A stretch of 64,000 bases of DNA from assembly GCF_030552475.1 (NCBI RefSeq), contig NZ_JAUPED010000002.1, positions 124,001-188,000 on the forward strand. The letters run 5' to 3'. Position numbers and translations under genes: made by a program. The DNA is from Mariniflexile sp. AS56. Its GTDB lineage: Bacteria; Bacteroidota; Bacteroidia; Flavobacteriales; Flavobacteriaceae. The notes beneath the pieces are model-generated. The model searched no databases. It was not told the origin of the DNA and was given only the letters and a program-made list of their open reading frames with translations. Below are positions 26,913 to 36,331 of this stretch, in pieces (position 1 is the stretch's first letter; each line of letters starts with the position of its first letter).

Positions 26913-29207
26913 ATGAGTTCATCCCCGCAAGATAAAGCCAAAATACCCGAAAGTTTTTCAAATTTAAAAACGAAAACACCTCCTAAAAATAGTGTGGGTA
27001 TTCCAGCTATCAAAGCGGCTATTGGTCATGCTGTAAAATACATGAATCCTGCGGATGCCTTAAAAATTTCATTAAAACTAAACCAAAAAGGCGGGTTTGA
27101 CTGCCCTGGTTGTGCATGGCCAGATCCAGACGATGAGCGCTCTGCCTTGGGTGAATATTGCGAAAATGGTATGAAAGCCATGGCGGAAGAGGCTCAAAAT
27201 AAAACCATTGGCGCTGAATTTTTTGCAAAACATTCAGTGGATGAACTGGCTAGTTGGTCTGATTTTGAAATAGGAAAATCGGGACGTTTATCAGAGCCCA
27301 TGTTTTTACCAGAAGGCGCCACACATTACCAACCGATTTCTTGGGATGATGCTTTTAAAAAAGTAGGAACCCATTTAAATGCATTAAAATCTCCGGATGA
27401 AGCGGTGTTTTATACTTCGGGAAGAACAACAAATGAAGCTGCTTTTTTGTACCAGTTATTTGTACGAGAGTTTGGAACATCGAACTTGCCAGATTGCTCA
27501 AATATGTGTCATGAAGCGAGTGGAAGCGCCCTTTCTGAAACTTTAGGTATTGGTAAAGGTTCGGTGACTTTAGATGATTTATATAAAGCCGAAGTGGTGA
27601 TGGTGATTGGGCAAAACCCAGCAACGAACCACCCCAGAATGCTAACAGCCTTAGAGAAATGTAAAAAGAATGGCGGTAAAATTATCGCTATTAACCCCTT
27701 ACCTGAAGCTGGATTGGTGAAATTTGTTAATCCGCAAAGTCCTCTTAAAATTATTACAGGTGGTACCAAAATGGCAGACGTTTTTGTACCCATTACTATA
27801 AACGGCGATGTGGCTTTTGTAAAAGCATTACTAATAAAATTACTTGAAAAAGAAGAGCGATACGGAGGTGTGTTTGATACAGATTTTATAGCGGAGTTTA
27901 CACATGGTTACGATACGTTTGTTTCAGATTTAAAAACCTACCATTTCGAAACTTGTTTAGAAGCTTCAGGGGTTACAAAAGCTATTTTTGATGATGTTTT
28001 CAACTTAATCCTAAATAATAATAAAATCATTATTTGTTGGGCGATGGGCTTAACCCAACACGAAAATGCGGTCGATAATATTCGGGAGTTGGTCAATTTG
28101 CTATTATTAAAAGGGAGTATAGGAAAAGAAGGCGCAGGTACTTGTCCGGTTCGTGGTCATTCCAACGTGCAAGGTGATAGAACGGTGGGCATTTGGGAAT
28201 CTGCACCACAAGCCTTTTTAGATAAAATTGAAGCGAAATATGGCTTTAAACCAAGCACAAAACATGGTTTTTCTGTTATAGATGCCATCAAAGCGATGTA
28301 CCAGAAAAAGGCGCATGTGTTTTTTGGCATGGGTGGTAATTTTATTTCAGCAGTTCCAGATACCTCATATGCAGCTCAGGCTTTGGCTAATTGTAGTTTA
28401 ACGGTACATGTAAGCACAAAAATGAATCGCTCCCATTTAGTTACAGGAAACGAAGCCTTGATTTTACCATGTTTGGGACGTTCAGAAAAAGATTATCAAA
28501 AATCGGGGGTTCAAGTACAGAGTGTCGAAAACTCTATGGGTATTGTGTCTTCCACCAAAGGCATTTTAGAACCCTGTTCAGAGGCTTTAATTAGTGAGGT
28601 TGCTGTGGTTTGTGGGGTGGCGCATGCGACTTTACAAGATCGGACTAAAATTAACTGGCTTCAATATAAAGATGACTATAATTTGGTGCGTGATGATATT
28701 CAAGAGGTTATAGAGGGTTTTGAAGATTTTAACACAAAACTGAAACAACCTTCTGGGTTTTACTTGCCAAATGGTGCGCGTGTGCGTCAATTCAAAACCG
28801 AAACAGGAAAAGCCAATTTTTCAGTGAATAAACTACCGGAATGGAAGCTTAAAACAGGAGAATTAGTAATGATGACGATACGTAGCCACGACCAATTCAA
28901 TACCACCATTTATGGTTTAAATGATAGATATCGGGGTGTTTTTGACGAACGCCGAATCATTTTTATGAACCGAGAAGATATGGCTAGTCGCGGTTTGAAG
29001 GAACACCAAGTGGTGAATTTAAAATCAGAATTTAAAGGTGTGGTTCGTGAAGCGCATCAATTTAAAGTAGTCGGTTATGAGATTCCTAGAAACTGTTGTG
29101 CTACGTATTTTCCAGAAACCAATGTGCTGGTGCCTCTAGATAGTTTTGCGCATACGGCGAAAACTCCTGCTTCAAAAAGTGTGATTATTACCGTTGAAGC
29201 CGATTAG
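26913..29207 (+). CDS. Molybdopterin oxidoreductase, FdhF/YdeP family
   Basis: A 764-residue molybdopterin-binding oxidoreductase of the YdeP group. It begins with the family CPGCAWPDP segment and GRLSEPM, has the molybdopterin core (SGRTTNEAAFLYQLFVREFG, NMCHEASGSALSETLG, VIGQNPATNHPRML) and the C-terminal dinucleotide domain with RSHDQFNTTIYG. The classical N-terminal 4Fe-4S CxxCxxxC of formate dehydrogenase is absent, as in YdeP. Electron partner and substrate are unknown; E. coli YdeP is linked to acid resistance. It sits upstream of nirB and separated from it by a regulatory gap, so a link to nitrogen oxide metabolism is only positional. Confidence 0.9.
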   Translation: MSSSPQDKAKIPESFSNLKTKTPPKNSVGIPAIKAAIGHAVKYMNPADALKISLKLNQKGGFDCPGCAWPDPDDERSALGEYCENGMKAMAEEAQNKTIGAEFFAKHSVDELASWSDFEIGKSGRLSEPMFLPEGATHYQPISWDDAFKKVGTHLNALKSPDEAVFYTSGRTTNEAAFLYQLFVREFGTSNLPDCSNMCHEASGSALSETLGIGKGSVTLDDLYKAEVVMVIGQNPATNHPRMLTALEKCKKNGGKIIAINPLPEAGLVKFVNPQSPLKIITGGTKMADVFVPITINGDVAFVKALLIKLLEKEERYGGVFDTDFIAEFTHGYDTFVSDLKTYHFETCLEASGVTKAIFDDVFNLILNNNKIIICWAMGLTQHENAVDNIRELVNLLLLKGSIGKEGAGTCPVRGHSNVQGDRTVGIWESAPQAFLDKIEAKYGFKPSTKHGFSVIDAIKAMYQKKAHVFFGMGGNFISAVPDTSYAAQALANCSLTVHVSTKMNRSHLVTGNEALILPCLGRSEKDYQKSGVQVQSVENSMGIVSSTKGILEPCSEALISEVAVVCGVAHATLQDRTKINWLQYKDDYNLVRDDIQEVIEGFEDFNTKLKQPSGFYLPNGARVRQFKTETGKANFSVNKLPEWKLKTGELVMMTIRSHDQFNTTIYGLNDRYRGVFDERRIIFMNREDMASRGLKEHQVVNLKSEFKGVVREAHQFKVVGYEIPRNCCATYFPETNVLVPLDSFAHTAKTPASKSVIITVEAD

Positions 29208-29251
29208 AATTATTCAAACTTTCCTAATTCTAACATCAATATTTTATATAA

Positions 29252-29439
29252 TACGTAGTTTTACTCATTTCAATTTGTGAAATCTCTAATAATACGCGTT
29301 AGTTAAAAATTAATTGGACACCTATACTTAGTAGTAAGTAAAAATACTTAGATTTGCAATTAAATTACGTAGTTGTATTATGCAGCTCATTCTAAACAAT
29401 TAATATTTAACTGATGAAACATTCATTATTATACTTAGT
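29252..29439 (+). promoter_or_regulatory. Cluster of TACKTAGT-like sites upstream of nirB
   Basis: Five related octamers occur in 190 bases: TACGTAGT at 29252 and 29366, TACTTAGT at 29325 and 29432, and TACTTAGA at 29345. The one at 29325 is followed by its inverted arm (TAAGTA at 29335). TAGATTTG at 29349-29356 is an exact -7 box inside the cluster. The same octamers recur before the NarL-like gene and narK, so they are good operator candidates for the nitrate regulon. Confidence 0.55.
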
Positions 29440-29501
29440 CCACCGACGATATGTTAGTATGAATGTAGCATCTGACCAGTAAAAACAATAAAACCAGACA
29501 G

Positions 29502-32021
29502 ATGAAAAAAATTATTGTTGTAGGTAACGGCATGGTAGGGTATAAGTTTTGTGAAAAATTTGTAGCCCTCGCAAAAGACAAAAAATTTCAATTAACTGTT
29601 TTTGGTGAAGAGCCTAGACCAGCGTACGATCGTGTTCATTTAAGCGAGTTTTTTCAAAGTAAAGACGCAAAAGCTTTAGAAATGGCACCTAGAGAATGGT
29701 ACGAGGAGCATGGTATTGAATTAGTAACAGATGAACGTGTTACTGCCATTCATAGGGTTTCTAAAAAAGTAACCACGTCCAAAGATATAAATTATAAGTA
29801 CGATTACTTAGTACTGGCAACGGGGTCTGCGCCCTTTGTGCCAAATATTCCTGGTGTAGAGAAAAAAGGGGTATTTGTTTACAGAACTATTGAAGATTTA
29901 GAAGCCATGCTTTCTTATGCAGCGAAGCTTAAAAAAGGTAGAAAAAAAGAGACTATAAAAGCAGCAGTGCTTGGTGGTGGTTTGCTTGGTTTAGAGGCCG
30001 CAAAAGCGGTTATGGATATGGGCTTTGAGCCTCATGTGGTGGAGTTTGCATCTAAGTTAATGCCACGTCAGTTAGATACCAGAGCTAGTAATGTATTGCA
30101 AGAAAAACTTGAATCTTTAGGTATTAATATACATTTATCAAAAGCGACCAATAAAATTCTAGGTGATAAAAATATCACAGGGATGGAGTTTGGTGAGTAT
30201 GATAAAATTGATGTTGAAATGTTAGTGATTTCAGCAGGAATTAGACCGCGTGATGAGTTAGGGAAAACCTGTTTCTTAGAAATGGGAACCCGTGGTGGTA
30301 TTGTGGTTAGTGATAAAATGCAAACATCAGACCCTGAAATTTTCGCCATTGGTGAAGTTGCTTTATATAACCAAATGATTTACGGTTTGGTGGCTCCTGG
30401 GTATGATATGGCAGGTGTTGCTGTGAACCAAATTATAGGAAATACCGATGTGTTGATGGAGAGTGATATCGATATGTCTACCAAATTGAAATTAATTGGT
30501 GTAGACGTAGCGAGTTACGGTGAGCCTTTTATGCCAGTAGAAAAAGGGTATTCTATTATTTATGAAAACAAAACGAAAAATTTATATAAGCGTATCAACA
30601 TCAGTCATGATGGTAAAAACCTGTTAGGGGGTATTTTAGTGGGTGATGCGACCGATTATAATATGTTCCATCAAATATATTTAAATGGCTTACCAATTCC
30701 TGAAGATGCGGAAGAGTTAATTTTAGGAAGTAGAGGAGAAGGTGGTTCATCCTTTGGTAGTGTGATGGATATTCCAGATGCTGCGCAAGTATGTTCTTGT
30801 GAGAGTATTACAAAAGGAGATATTTGCTGTTCTATCACCGAAGGCGATTGCCAAAACTTAGGCGATGTAATCGCTAAAACCAAGGCAACAACAGGTTGTG
30901 GTGGTTGTAAACCTATGGTAGCCGATTTGGTAAATGAAACCCTTAAATCTTTAGGAAAAGAGGTTAAAGAAACCATTTGCGAGCACTTTAGTTTTAACAG
31001 ACAAGAGTTGTACGACCTTATCAAAGTAAATCAAGTAAAAGATTATGACGAAACACTCAATTTGTTTGGTGAAGGTCATGGTTGCGAAACCTGTAAGCCT
31101 CTAGTAGCTTCTATTTTTGCGACTATTACCATGGAAACTCCAAATAAACAAGTGGGGATTCAAGATACAAACGATCGTTTCTTAGCAAATATTCAACGTA
31201 ACGGAACCTATTCCGTAGTACCAAGAATTGCTGGTGGTGAAATTACACCTGATAAGTTAATTGTTATTGGTGAAGTTGCTAAAAAATACGATTTATATAC
31301 GAAGATTACTGGTGGACAACGTATCGATTTATTCGGTGCTCAATTACACGAATTACCACTTATTTGGAAAGAATTAATTGATGCAGGTTTTGAAAGTGGC
31401 CATGCCTACGGAAAATCGTTAAGAACCGTAAAAAGTTGTGTCGGTTCTACCTGGTGTCGTTTCGGAATGCACGAAAGTGTGACTTTTGCAATTGAAATTG
31501 AAGACCGCTACAAAGGCCTGCGTTCACCGCATAAATTAAAAGGTGGTGTTTCAGGATGTATTAGAGAATGTGCTGAAGCCCGTGGAAAAGATTTCGGATT
31601 AATTGCTGTAGATGGTGGTTGGAACTTATATGTATGTGGAAACGGTGGAGCAACTCCAAAACATGCGGTTCTTTTTGCAGAACAGTTAGATGATGCCACA
31701 GCTATTAAATACTTAGATCGATTTTTAATGTTCTACATACGCACTGCCGGACCATTAGTAAGAACAGCACCTTGGTTAGATAAATTAGAAGGTGGTATTG
31801 AATACTTGAAGAAAGTGGTTATTGAAGATTCTTTAGGTATTGCTGAAGAGTTAGATGCAGAAATGCAAGGACTTGTAAATAAATACGAGTGTGAATGGAA
31901 GCAAGCTATTGAAGACCCAAATATGGCAAAACGTTTCAAGCATTTTGTGAATTCTGATGATACAGATGATAACTTGGTGTTTGTACCGATGCGTGACCAA
32001 AAGATGCCGAAGGCGTGGTAG
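29502..32021 (+). CDS. nirB: Nitrite reductase [NAD(P)H], large subunit
   Basis: An 839-residue cytoplasmic assimilatory nitrite reductase that makes ammonium using NAD(P)H, with NirD. Domains: FAD/NAD part with GNGMVG (about 7-12) and VLGGGLLGLEAA (about 155), two BFD-like 2Fe-2S segments (CSCES...GCGGCKP at about 431-475, and GCETCKP at about 525), the ferredoxin-like half domain, then siroheme/4Fe-4S cysteines SCVGSTWCRFG (about 644) and GCIRECAEARGK (about 685). All cofactor ligands are present. It is the first gene of nirB-nirD-DUF4202-kinase. The 5' leader of its mRNA resembles that of the NarL-like gene. Confidence 0.96.
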   Translation: MKKIIVVGNGMVGYKFCEKFVALAKDKKFQLTVFGEEPRPAYDRVHLSEFFQSKDAKALEMAPREWYEEHGIELVTDERVTAIHRVSKKVTTSKDINYKYDYLVLATGSAPFVPNIPGVEKKGVFVYRTIEDLEAMLSYAAKLKKGRKKETIKAAVLGGGLLGLEAAKAVMDMGFEPHVVEFASKLMPRQLDTRASNVLQEKLESLGINIHLSKATNKILGDKNITGMEFGEYDKIDVEMLVISAGIRPRDELGKTCFLEMGTRGGIVVSDKMQTSDPEIFAIGEVALYNQMIYGLVAPGYDMAGVAVNQIIGNTDVLMESDIDMSTKLKLIGVDVASYGEPFMPVEKGYSIIYENKTKNLYKRINISHDGKNLLGGILVGDATDYNMFHQIYLNGLPIPEDAEELILGSRGEGGSSFGSVMDIPDAAQVCSCESITKGDICCSITEGDCQNLGDVIAKTKATTGCGGCKPMVADLVNETLKSLGKEVKETICEHFSFNRQELYDLIKVNQVKDYDETLNLFGEGHGCETCKPLVASIFATITMETPNKQVGIQDTNDRFLANIQRNGTYSVVPRIAGGEITPDKLIVIGEVAKKYDLYTKITGGQRIDLFGAQLHELPLIWKELIDAGFESGHAYGKSLRTVKSCVGSTWCRFGMHESVTFAIEIEDRYKGLRSPHKLKGGVSGCIRECAEARGKDFGLIAVDGGWNLYVCGNGGATPKHAVLFAEQLDDATAIKYLDRFLMFYIRTAGPLVRTAPWLDKLEGGIEYLKKVVIEDSLGIAEELDAEMQGLVNKYECEWKQAIEDPNMAKRFKHFVNSDDTDDNLVFVPMRDQKMPKAW

Positions 32022-32030
32022 ATGTTTTTG

Positions 32031-32114
32031 CTTCATTACGAGGAGGTACGACGAAGTAATCTCTTTAAATTGAAAAGATTGCCACAGCAAATAAAAGTTT
32101 GCCTCGCAATGACG
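32031..32114. repeat. Imperfect palindromic intergenic repeat
   Basis: About 84 bases with an imperfect inverted repeat: CTTCATTACGAGGAGG on the left and CCTCGCAATGACG on the right. I recall similar CATTGCGAGGAGG/CGACGAAG repeats at many sites in flavobacterial genomes. It lies between nirB and nirD, inside what should be one operon. It may act as an mRNA-stabilising or attenuating hairpin. Confidence 0.55.
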
Positions 32115-32238
32115 TAGATAGTAAAAGGTAACGCCCAAATAATAAATGGAATTAAATTAAGTGAATTTGTTTAATTGTTTATGCGTCTAATCGATAGTAA
32201 CAGTTACACAAATCAACAGATACACAAAAATAAAAGAT

Positions 32239-32616
32239 ATGCAAGATATTTTAAATCAATACAATACAGTAAGTGATGCCGATGTAACCACCTGGTTTGA
32301 AGTGGGTACGGTAAGCGATTTTCCTGAGAATAGTGGTGCTTGTATTAAGTATAAAACCAAACAAATTGCCGTGTATAACTTTACGAGAACAGACAAATGG
32401 TATGCCTGCCAAAATTTATGTCCGCATAAAATGGAAATGGTATTATCGTTAGGGATGATAGGCGATAAAGATGGCGTTGCTAAAGTGGCTTGCCCCATGC
32501 ATAAAAAGAATTTTTCATTAGAAGATGGTTCTAATTTAGCGGGCGACGATTTGAAAATTGCCGTATATCCTGTTAAAATTGAAGCCGGAAATGTGTATAT
32601 TGGCTTTTCAGATTAA
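32239..32616 (+). CDS. nirD: Nitrite reductase small subunit
   Basis: A 125-residue Rieske-like small subunit that partners NirB. The fold is kept (VGTVSDFPENSGACIKYK start, CQNLCPHKMEM, VACPMHKKNFSLEDG). The four usual Fe-S ligands are reduced to CPHK and CPMH pairs; whether a 2Fe-2S cluster binds is unclear, as for many NirD. It is about 220 bases after nirB, across a palindromic repeat. Confidence 0.93.
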   Translation: MQDILNQYNTVSDADVTTWFEVGTVSDFPENSGACIKYKTKQIAVYNFTRTDKWYACQNLCPHKMEMVLSLGMIGDKDGVAKVACPMHKKNFSLEDGSNLAGDDLKIAVYPVKIEAGNVYIGFSD

Positions 32617-32634
32617 CACATATACACTAAAAAA

Positions 32635-33219
32635 ATGAAGCCTACCCGATTTGAAATTGCCATAGCATTAATAGATAAAAAAAATTCCGAAGATCCTAAC
32701 ACGTATCAAAGTCATGGATTGGATTTTCCAAAGGAATTATTATATGCGCAACGCATGTCTCAAAAACTGTTGCAATTTAAACCAGACGCTTCTAGAGCAC
32801 TTCAAATTGCAGCACGTGCACAACATATTTGCCGTTGGAAAATAGCTAGAGATGAATACCCAATGGATCGCGTGGGCTATTTAAAATGGCGCGAAACACT
32901 TAAAAAAATGCATGCTGAAATTACAGTAGATATTCTAAAAGAAGTAGGCTATGAAGGTGAGTTTGTAGAACGTGTCGCTTTTTTGATAAATAAGAAACTG
33001 ATTAAAAAGAATCAAGAAAGCCAAACGATTGAAGATGTGATCTGTTTGGTGTTTTTAGATTACTATTTTGAAGAATTTGCGGCGAAACATGAAGATGAAA
33101 AGCTGATTGATATTCTTCAAAAAACATGGGTTAAAATGTCTGAAGAAGGACATGCCGAAGCTTTAAAAATTAAATATTCAGAAAAAAGCCTAGCGCTTAT
33201 TAAGCAGGCTATTTCTTAA
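32635..33219 (+). CDS. DUF4202 protein
   Basis: A 194-residue helical protein of the DUF4202 family. Typical segments are FEIAIALIDKKNSEDPN, ARAQHICRWKIARDEYPMDRVGYLKWR and VFLDYYFEEFAAKHEDEK. The conserved His and Asp residues in QHICRW and DYYFEEF suggest a metal site like HD hydrolases, which is inference. The family commonly sits with nirBD in Bacteroidota, and here it starts 18 bases after nirD. Role unproven. Confidence 0.88.
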   Translation: MKPTRFEIAIALIDKKNSEDPNTYQSHGLDFPKELLYAQRMSQKLLQFKPDASRALQIAARAQHICRWKIARDEYPMDRVGYLKWRETLKKMHAEITVDILKEVGYEGEFVERVAFLINKKLIKKNQESQTIEDVICLVFLDYYFEEFAAKHEDEKLIDILQKTWVKMSEEGHAEALKIKYSEKSLALIKQAIS

Positions 33220-33233
33220 AACTATAAAGAATA

Positions 33234-35048
33234 ATGACGAAAAACGGTAATTCATTAGACCAACGCACTTTTGATAGATTAAGCCGTTTGTACATTATTG
33301 CATTAAGTACCATTGCCGTTTCTGTGCTTGTGAGTCAAATGTTGGTACGCAAGCACTTAAACGATCAACAAAGTGATTCTTCGGTTATAAACGTGGCAGG
33401 AAGGCAGCGTATGTTAAGCCAAAAATTAACCAAGGAAATAGTATCACTTTCTACTGAAAATACGTCTACGGAACGTCTCCTTCTTAAAAATAAAATCAAA
33501 CAAACTCTAAAAGTTTGGGAACGCTCACACCAAGCGCTTCAAAATGGGAATGATAGTTTGGGTTTGCCTGGTAACAACAGTGAGGTTGTTAAAGCGAAGT
33601 TTGAAGTTTTAAACCCCACATTTCAAACCATTAGTGACGCTTCAAAATCCATCATAGAGAAAATTGAAAAGGTGCCACCCTTACCACTTTCGGTATTTAT
33701 GGATGATATTGAGCGTGTAAAAGAAAACGAAGGGCATTTTCTGTTGGTTATGGATCATATCGTGAATCAATACGATTTGGAAGCCGATGCCAAAGTAAGT
33801 TGGTTGCGAACCTTAGAATTATTACTAACAGCACTTACTATTTTGATATTATTGGCGGAGTTCTTGTTTATATTTTGGCCCACGGCAAAATCGGTTAGAG
33901 CGACGTTATCAGACTTATTAATTGCAGAAAAGAAAGCTAAAAAAATGGCTTTTGATGCAGATGAGTTAAGTATTTCTAAAGAAAAATCGATTAAAGAATT
34001 GAGGGCATTAAGTCATGCAATGGATGAAACCCTGCTATTCGCTAGAATATCTCCCAATGGTACTTTGGTGCACATGGGGAAAAAGTTTTCTCGCCTTTTT
34101 AAGTTTACTAATTTTAGTAGAGCTTCTAATTTTTCTGAAGTACTTTCTATTAATGAAAAAGAACAATTAGAACTAGAGAATTTAATTGCAAAACATAAAA
34201 AAACAGGTTGGCAAGGTGAAGTCAAGGCAACAACTAAAGATAAGCACGATGTTTGGTTAGAAATGGCGATTATTCCTTTCAATCCGACAGATGATAAATC
34301 GGAACTACTTATTATAGCCTCGGAAATAACAGCCCGTAAAACGGCACAAATTGAAATAGCACGCTTAACCAAGGAAAGTTTTGAAGAAAAAATGGACCAA
34401 CAAAAGGTGATTTCAAGCAAGATTATTGAAAACCAAGAAAAGGAGCAAAACCGCATAGCGAAAGATGTTCACGATGGTATTGGGCAAATGCTTACTGGTT
34501 TAAAATACAATTTAGAAAGTATTGATATTAAGGATATTGATAAAACAGCTTCTAAAATAGAACACCTTAAAGAACTTACAACCAATATTATAAAAGGGGT
34601 AAGAACAGCCACTTTTAATTTAACACCACCCGAATTATCCGATCATGGTATTGTCCCAGCCATTTCTAAATTAACTTTGGAATTAGGCAAGCTTACCGCA
34701 AAAGAGATTGTACTTTTTAATAAAACCGATTTTAACCAACGTTTAGATTCTTTAGTTGAAATAAATATTTATCGTATTGTACAAGAAGCCATTAATAACG
34801 CCATTAAATACGCAAATTCTACGCACATTTTGGTGTCTTTATCGCATAGCGAAAATATACTAAGTATTGTGGTAGATGATAATGGTAAAGGTTTTGATCC
34901 CGATAAAGTTAAAAATGTGAAAAATGGCGATGGAGGCATGGGCATGACCTTTATGCGCGAGCGTATTAAGTACATTGATGGCCGTTTGTTTTTAAATTCT
35001 GAAATAGATAAAGGTACCCGCGTTACTTTAAATATTCCCTTGTCTTAA
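33234..35048 (+). CDS. NarX-like sensor histidine kinase
   Basis: A 604-residue membrane histidine kinase. The N-terminus has a first membrane helix (about 15-37), a PilJ/NarX-type periplasmic domain including a nitrate P-box-like INVAGRQRMLSQKLTKE (about 50-65), then a second helix (about 190-213). A PAS domain (about 265-375) precedes the HisKA_3 dimerisation helix with the phosphorylated His in AKDVHDGIGQML (about 411) and an HATPase domain (NNAIKYA, DDNGKGFD). Resemblance to NarX is in P-box and kinase type. It is directly followed by its response regulator gene across a short regulatory gap. Confidence 0.93.
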   Translation: MTKNGNSLDQRTFDRLSRLYIIALSTIAVSVLVSQMLVRKHLNDQQSDSSVINVAGRQRMLSQKLTKEIVSLSTENTSTERLLLKNKIKQTLKVWERSHQALQNGNDSLGLPGNNSEVVKAKFEVLNPTFQTISDASKSIIEKIEKVPPLPLSVFMDDIERVKENEGHFLLVMDHIVNQYDLEADAKVSWLRTLELLLTALTILILLAEFLFIFWPTAKSVRATLSDLLIAEKKAKKMAFDADELSISKEKSIKELRALSHAMDETLLFARISPNGTLVHMGKKFSRLFKFTNFSRASNFSEVLSINEKEQLELENLIAKHKKTGWQGEVKATTKDKHDVWLEMAIIPFNPTDDKSELLIIASEITARKTAQIEIARLTKESFEEKMDQQKVISSKIIENQEKEQNRIAKDVHDGIGQMLTGLKYNLESIDIKDIDKTASKIEHLKELTTNIIKGVRTATFNLTPPELSDHGIVPAISKLTLELGKLTAKEIVLFNKTDFNQRLDSLVEINIYRIVQEAINNAIKYANSTHILVSLSHSENILSIVVDDNGKGFDPDKVKNVKNGDGGMGMTFMRERIKYIDGRLFLNSEIDKGTRVTLNIPLS

Positions 35049-35052
35049 ATTT

Positions 35053-35075
35053 AAAAACAGACTGTTTTTATCTTA
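35053..35075 (+). terminator. Possible hairpin after the kinase gene
   Basis: AAAAACAG (35053) and CTGTTTTT (35062) are exact inverse complements with a single base between them, so a loop of 3 bases remains after opening one pair. It follows the kinase stop by 5 bases. The loop is small and the T-run short, so termination is doubtful. Confidence 0.3.
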
Positions 35076-35155
35076 CAGATTAGACAAAATTGTGCATCAC
35101 ATCCCTCTTTAAATAAACAATCTTGAATATGAATGGGTTACTATGTAAATCAAAT

Positions 35156-35193
35156 TACGTAGTATTACTTAAAATTCCTATTTTTGTACTTAT
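35156..35193 (+). promoter_or_regulatory. TACGTAGT site and promoter of the response regulator gene
   Basis: TACGTAGT at 35156, TACTTAAA at 35166, -7 box TATTTTTG at 35179-35186 and TACTTAT at 35187. The TACGTAGT lies 141 bases before the gene, much as the 29366 copy lies 136 bases before nirB. The gene therefore has its own promoter, probably in the same regulon. Confidence 0.55.
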
Positions 35194-35296
35194 AAACATA
35201 AGCAGATGAATCATCCATACCAAAAACACCTTTAGTAAATTGAAGTATTGATTATGGATACAGCATCTAACATTGAAAAACAAATAATATAAGCAG

Positions 35297-35962
35297 ATGA
35301 ATATTATAAATGTAGTTTTAGCAGACGACCACGTATTGGTAAGAGACGGTATTAAAGCCCTTTTGGAAGATCAAGAAGGTATTTGCGTGTTAGATGAAGC
35401 TTCTAACGGTAGAGAAGCCTTGGAAGTTGTTAAAAAACACCAACCGCATTTATTAATTGTAGATATACGTATGCCTGAACTTAATGGCATTGAAGTGGTT
35501 GGGGAAATAAGTAAATCGTACCCGAATGTGAGAACTTTGGTGCTTTCTATGCACGACTCCGAAGAATACGTAGTAAAAGCGATTCAGGCGGGGGCAGATG
35601 GCTACTTACTTAAAGGTGCTAGTAAAGACGAGTTTTTAAAAGCCATACATAAAGTGGCATCGGGAGGAAAGTATTTTACGGGTGATATTTCTGCCATTAT
35701 CATGAATAATTTTGTGAATGGCACCACGACTTCTACAACAACTCAAGAGGAAAAACCAGTAGAAGACCCTTTCAATCTTACCAAACGCGAAAAACAGATT
35801 CTAAACCTGGTATTGCAACTTAAAAACAACAAAGACATTGCCGAAGAACTTCAAATAAGCAAACGAACTGCTGAAGTGCACCGCTTTAACTTAATGAAAA
35901 AACTAGATGTTAAAAACCTTATGGAATTAAGTAATAAGGCTAAGGAGTTTGAGTTGGTTTAA
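35297..35962 (+). CDS. NarL/FixJ-type response regulator
   Basis: A 221-residue response regulator. The receiver holds ADDHVLVRDG (acidic pocket), LLIVDIRMPE (phospho-Asp about 55), SMHDSE and LLKGA (Lys). The C-terminal LuxR-type HTH starts LTKREKQILNLV and includes NNKDIAEELQISKRTAEVH. It is partner of the NarX-like kinase just upstream. It probably activates nirBD and the narK-nasA genes, since the same octamer motif occurs at all three, but no site assay backs this. Confidence 0.94.
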   Translation: MNIINVVLADDHVLVRDGIKALLEDQEGICVLDEASNGREALEVVKKHQPHLLIVDIRMPELNGIEVVGEISKSYPNVRTLVLSMHDSEEYVVKAIQAGADGYLLKGASKDEFLKAIHKVASGGKYFTGDISAIIMNNFVNGTTTSTTTQEEKPVEDPFNLTKREKQILNLVLQLKNNKDIAEELQISKRTAEVHRFNLMKKLDVKNLMELSNKAKEFELV

Positions 35963-36085
35963 ATTCAATCTAAAATAAACATATCTTTAATAATTAGAAG
36001 TTTAACGCGATGGTCATTGCGAATTTTACTTTTTTTTTAAGTAAAATGTGGCTATCGGGCTATAGATAAATAGATTTCTTCAGTC

Positions 36086-36233
36086 GTGTCTCCTTCGCAG
36101 TGACGAAAAGTTTAATGTATATCGTCATGTCGAGGAACGAAGCCACCTCATGATGCAGCGATCAAAATTAATAATAAATTGCTCTCCGAAGTTTTCTTGA
36201 AACTGCCGTTATTAGTGTGCACGCTGTGGGAAG
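36086..36233 (+). repeat. 148-bp direct repeat, copy A
   Basis: Nearly identical to 37303-37450 (offset 1217), with only a few differences. It contains TTAATGTATATCGTCAT and GCCACCTCATGATGCAGCGA. It flanks the RAYT gene on the downstream side of its 3' end. Confidence 0.85.
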
Positions 36234-36260
36234 TGTATATTGTTTGTTTATGTTGTTTAT

Positions 36261-36288
36261 GCTGTGCGAAGTCTCTCGACTTCGTACC
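36261..36288 (+). repeat. REP hairpin 1
   Basis: A GCTGTGCGAAGTC...GACTTCGTAC unit with an 8-bp arm (CGAAGTC) and 4-base loop (here TCTC). It lies 44 bases beyond the RAYT stop. Confidence 0.85.
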
Positions 36289-36331
36289 GAACTAGTACCC
36301 ATTCCAATAAGTAGTTACAACTTTGTCAGCC

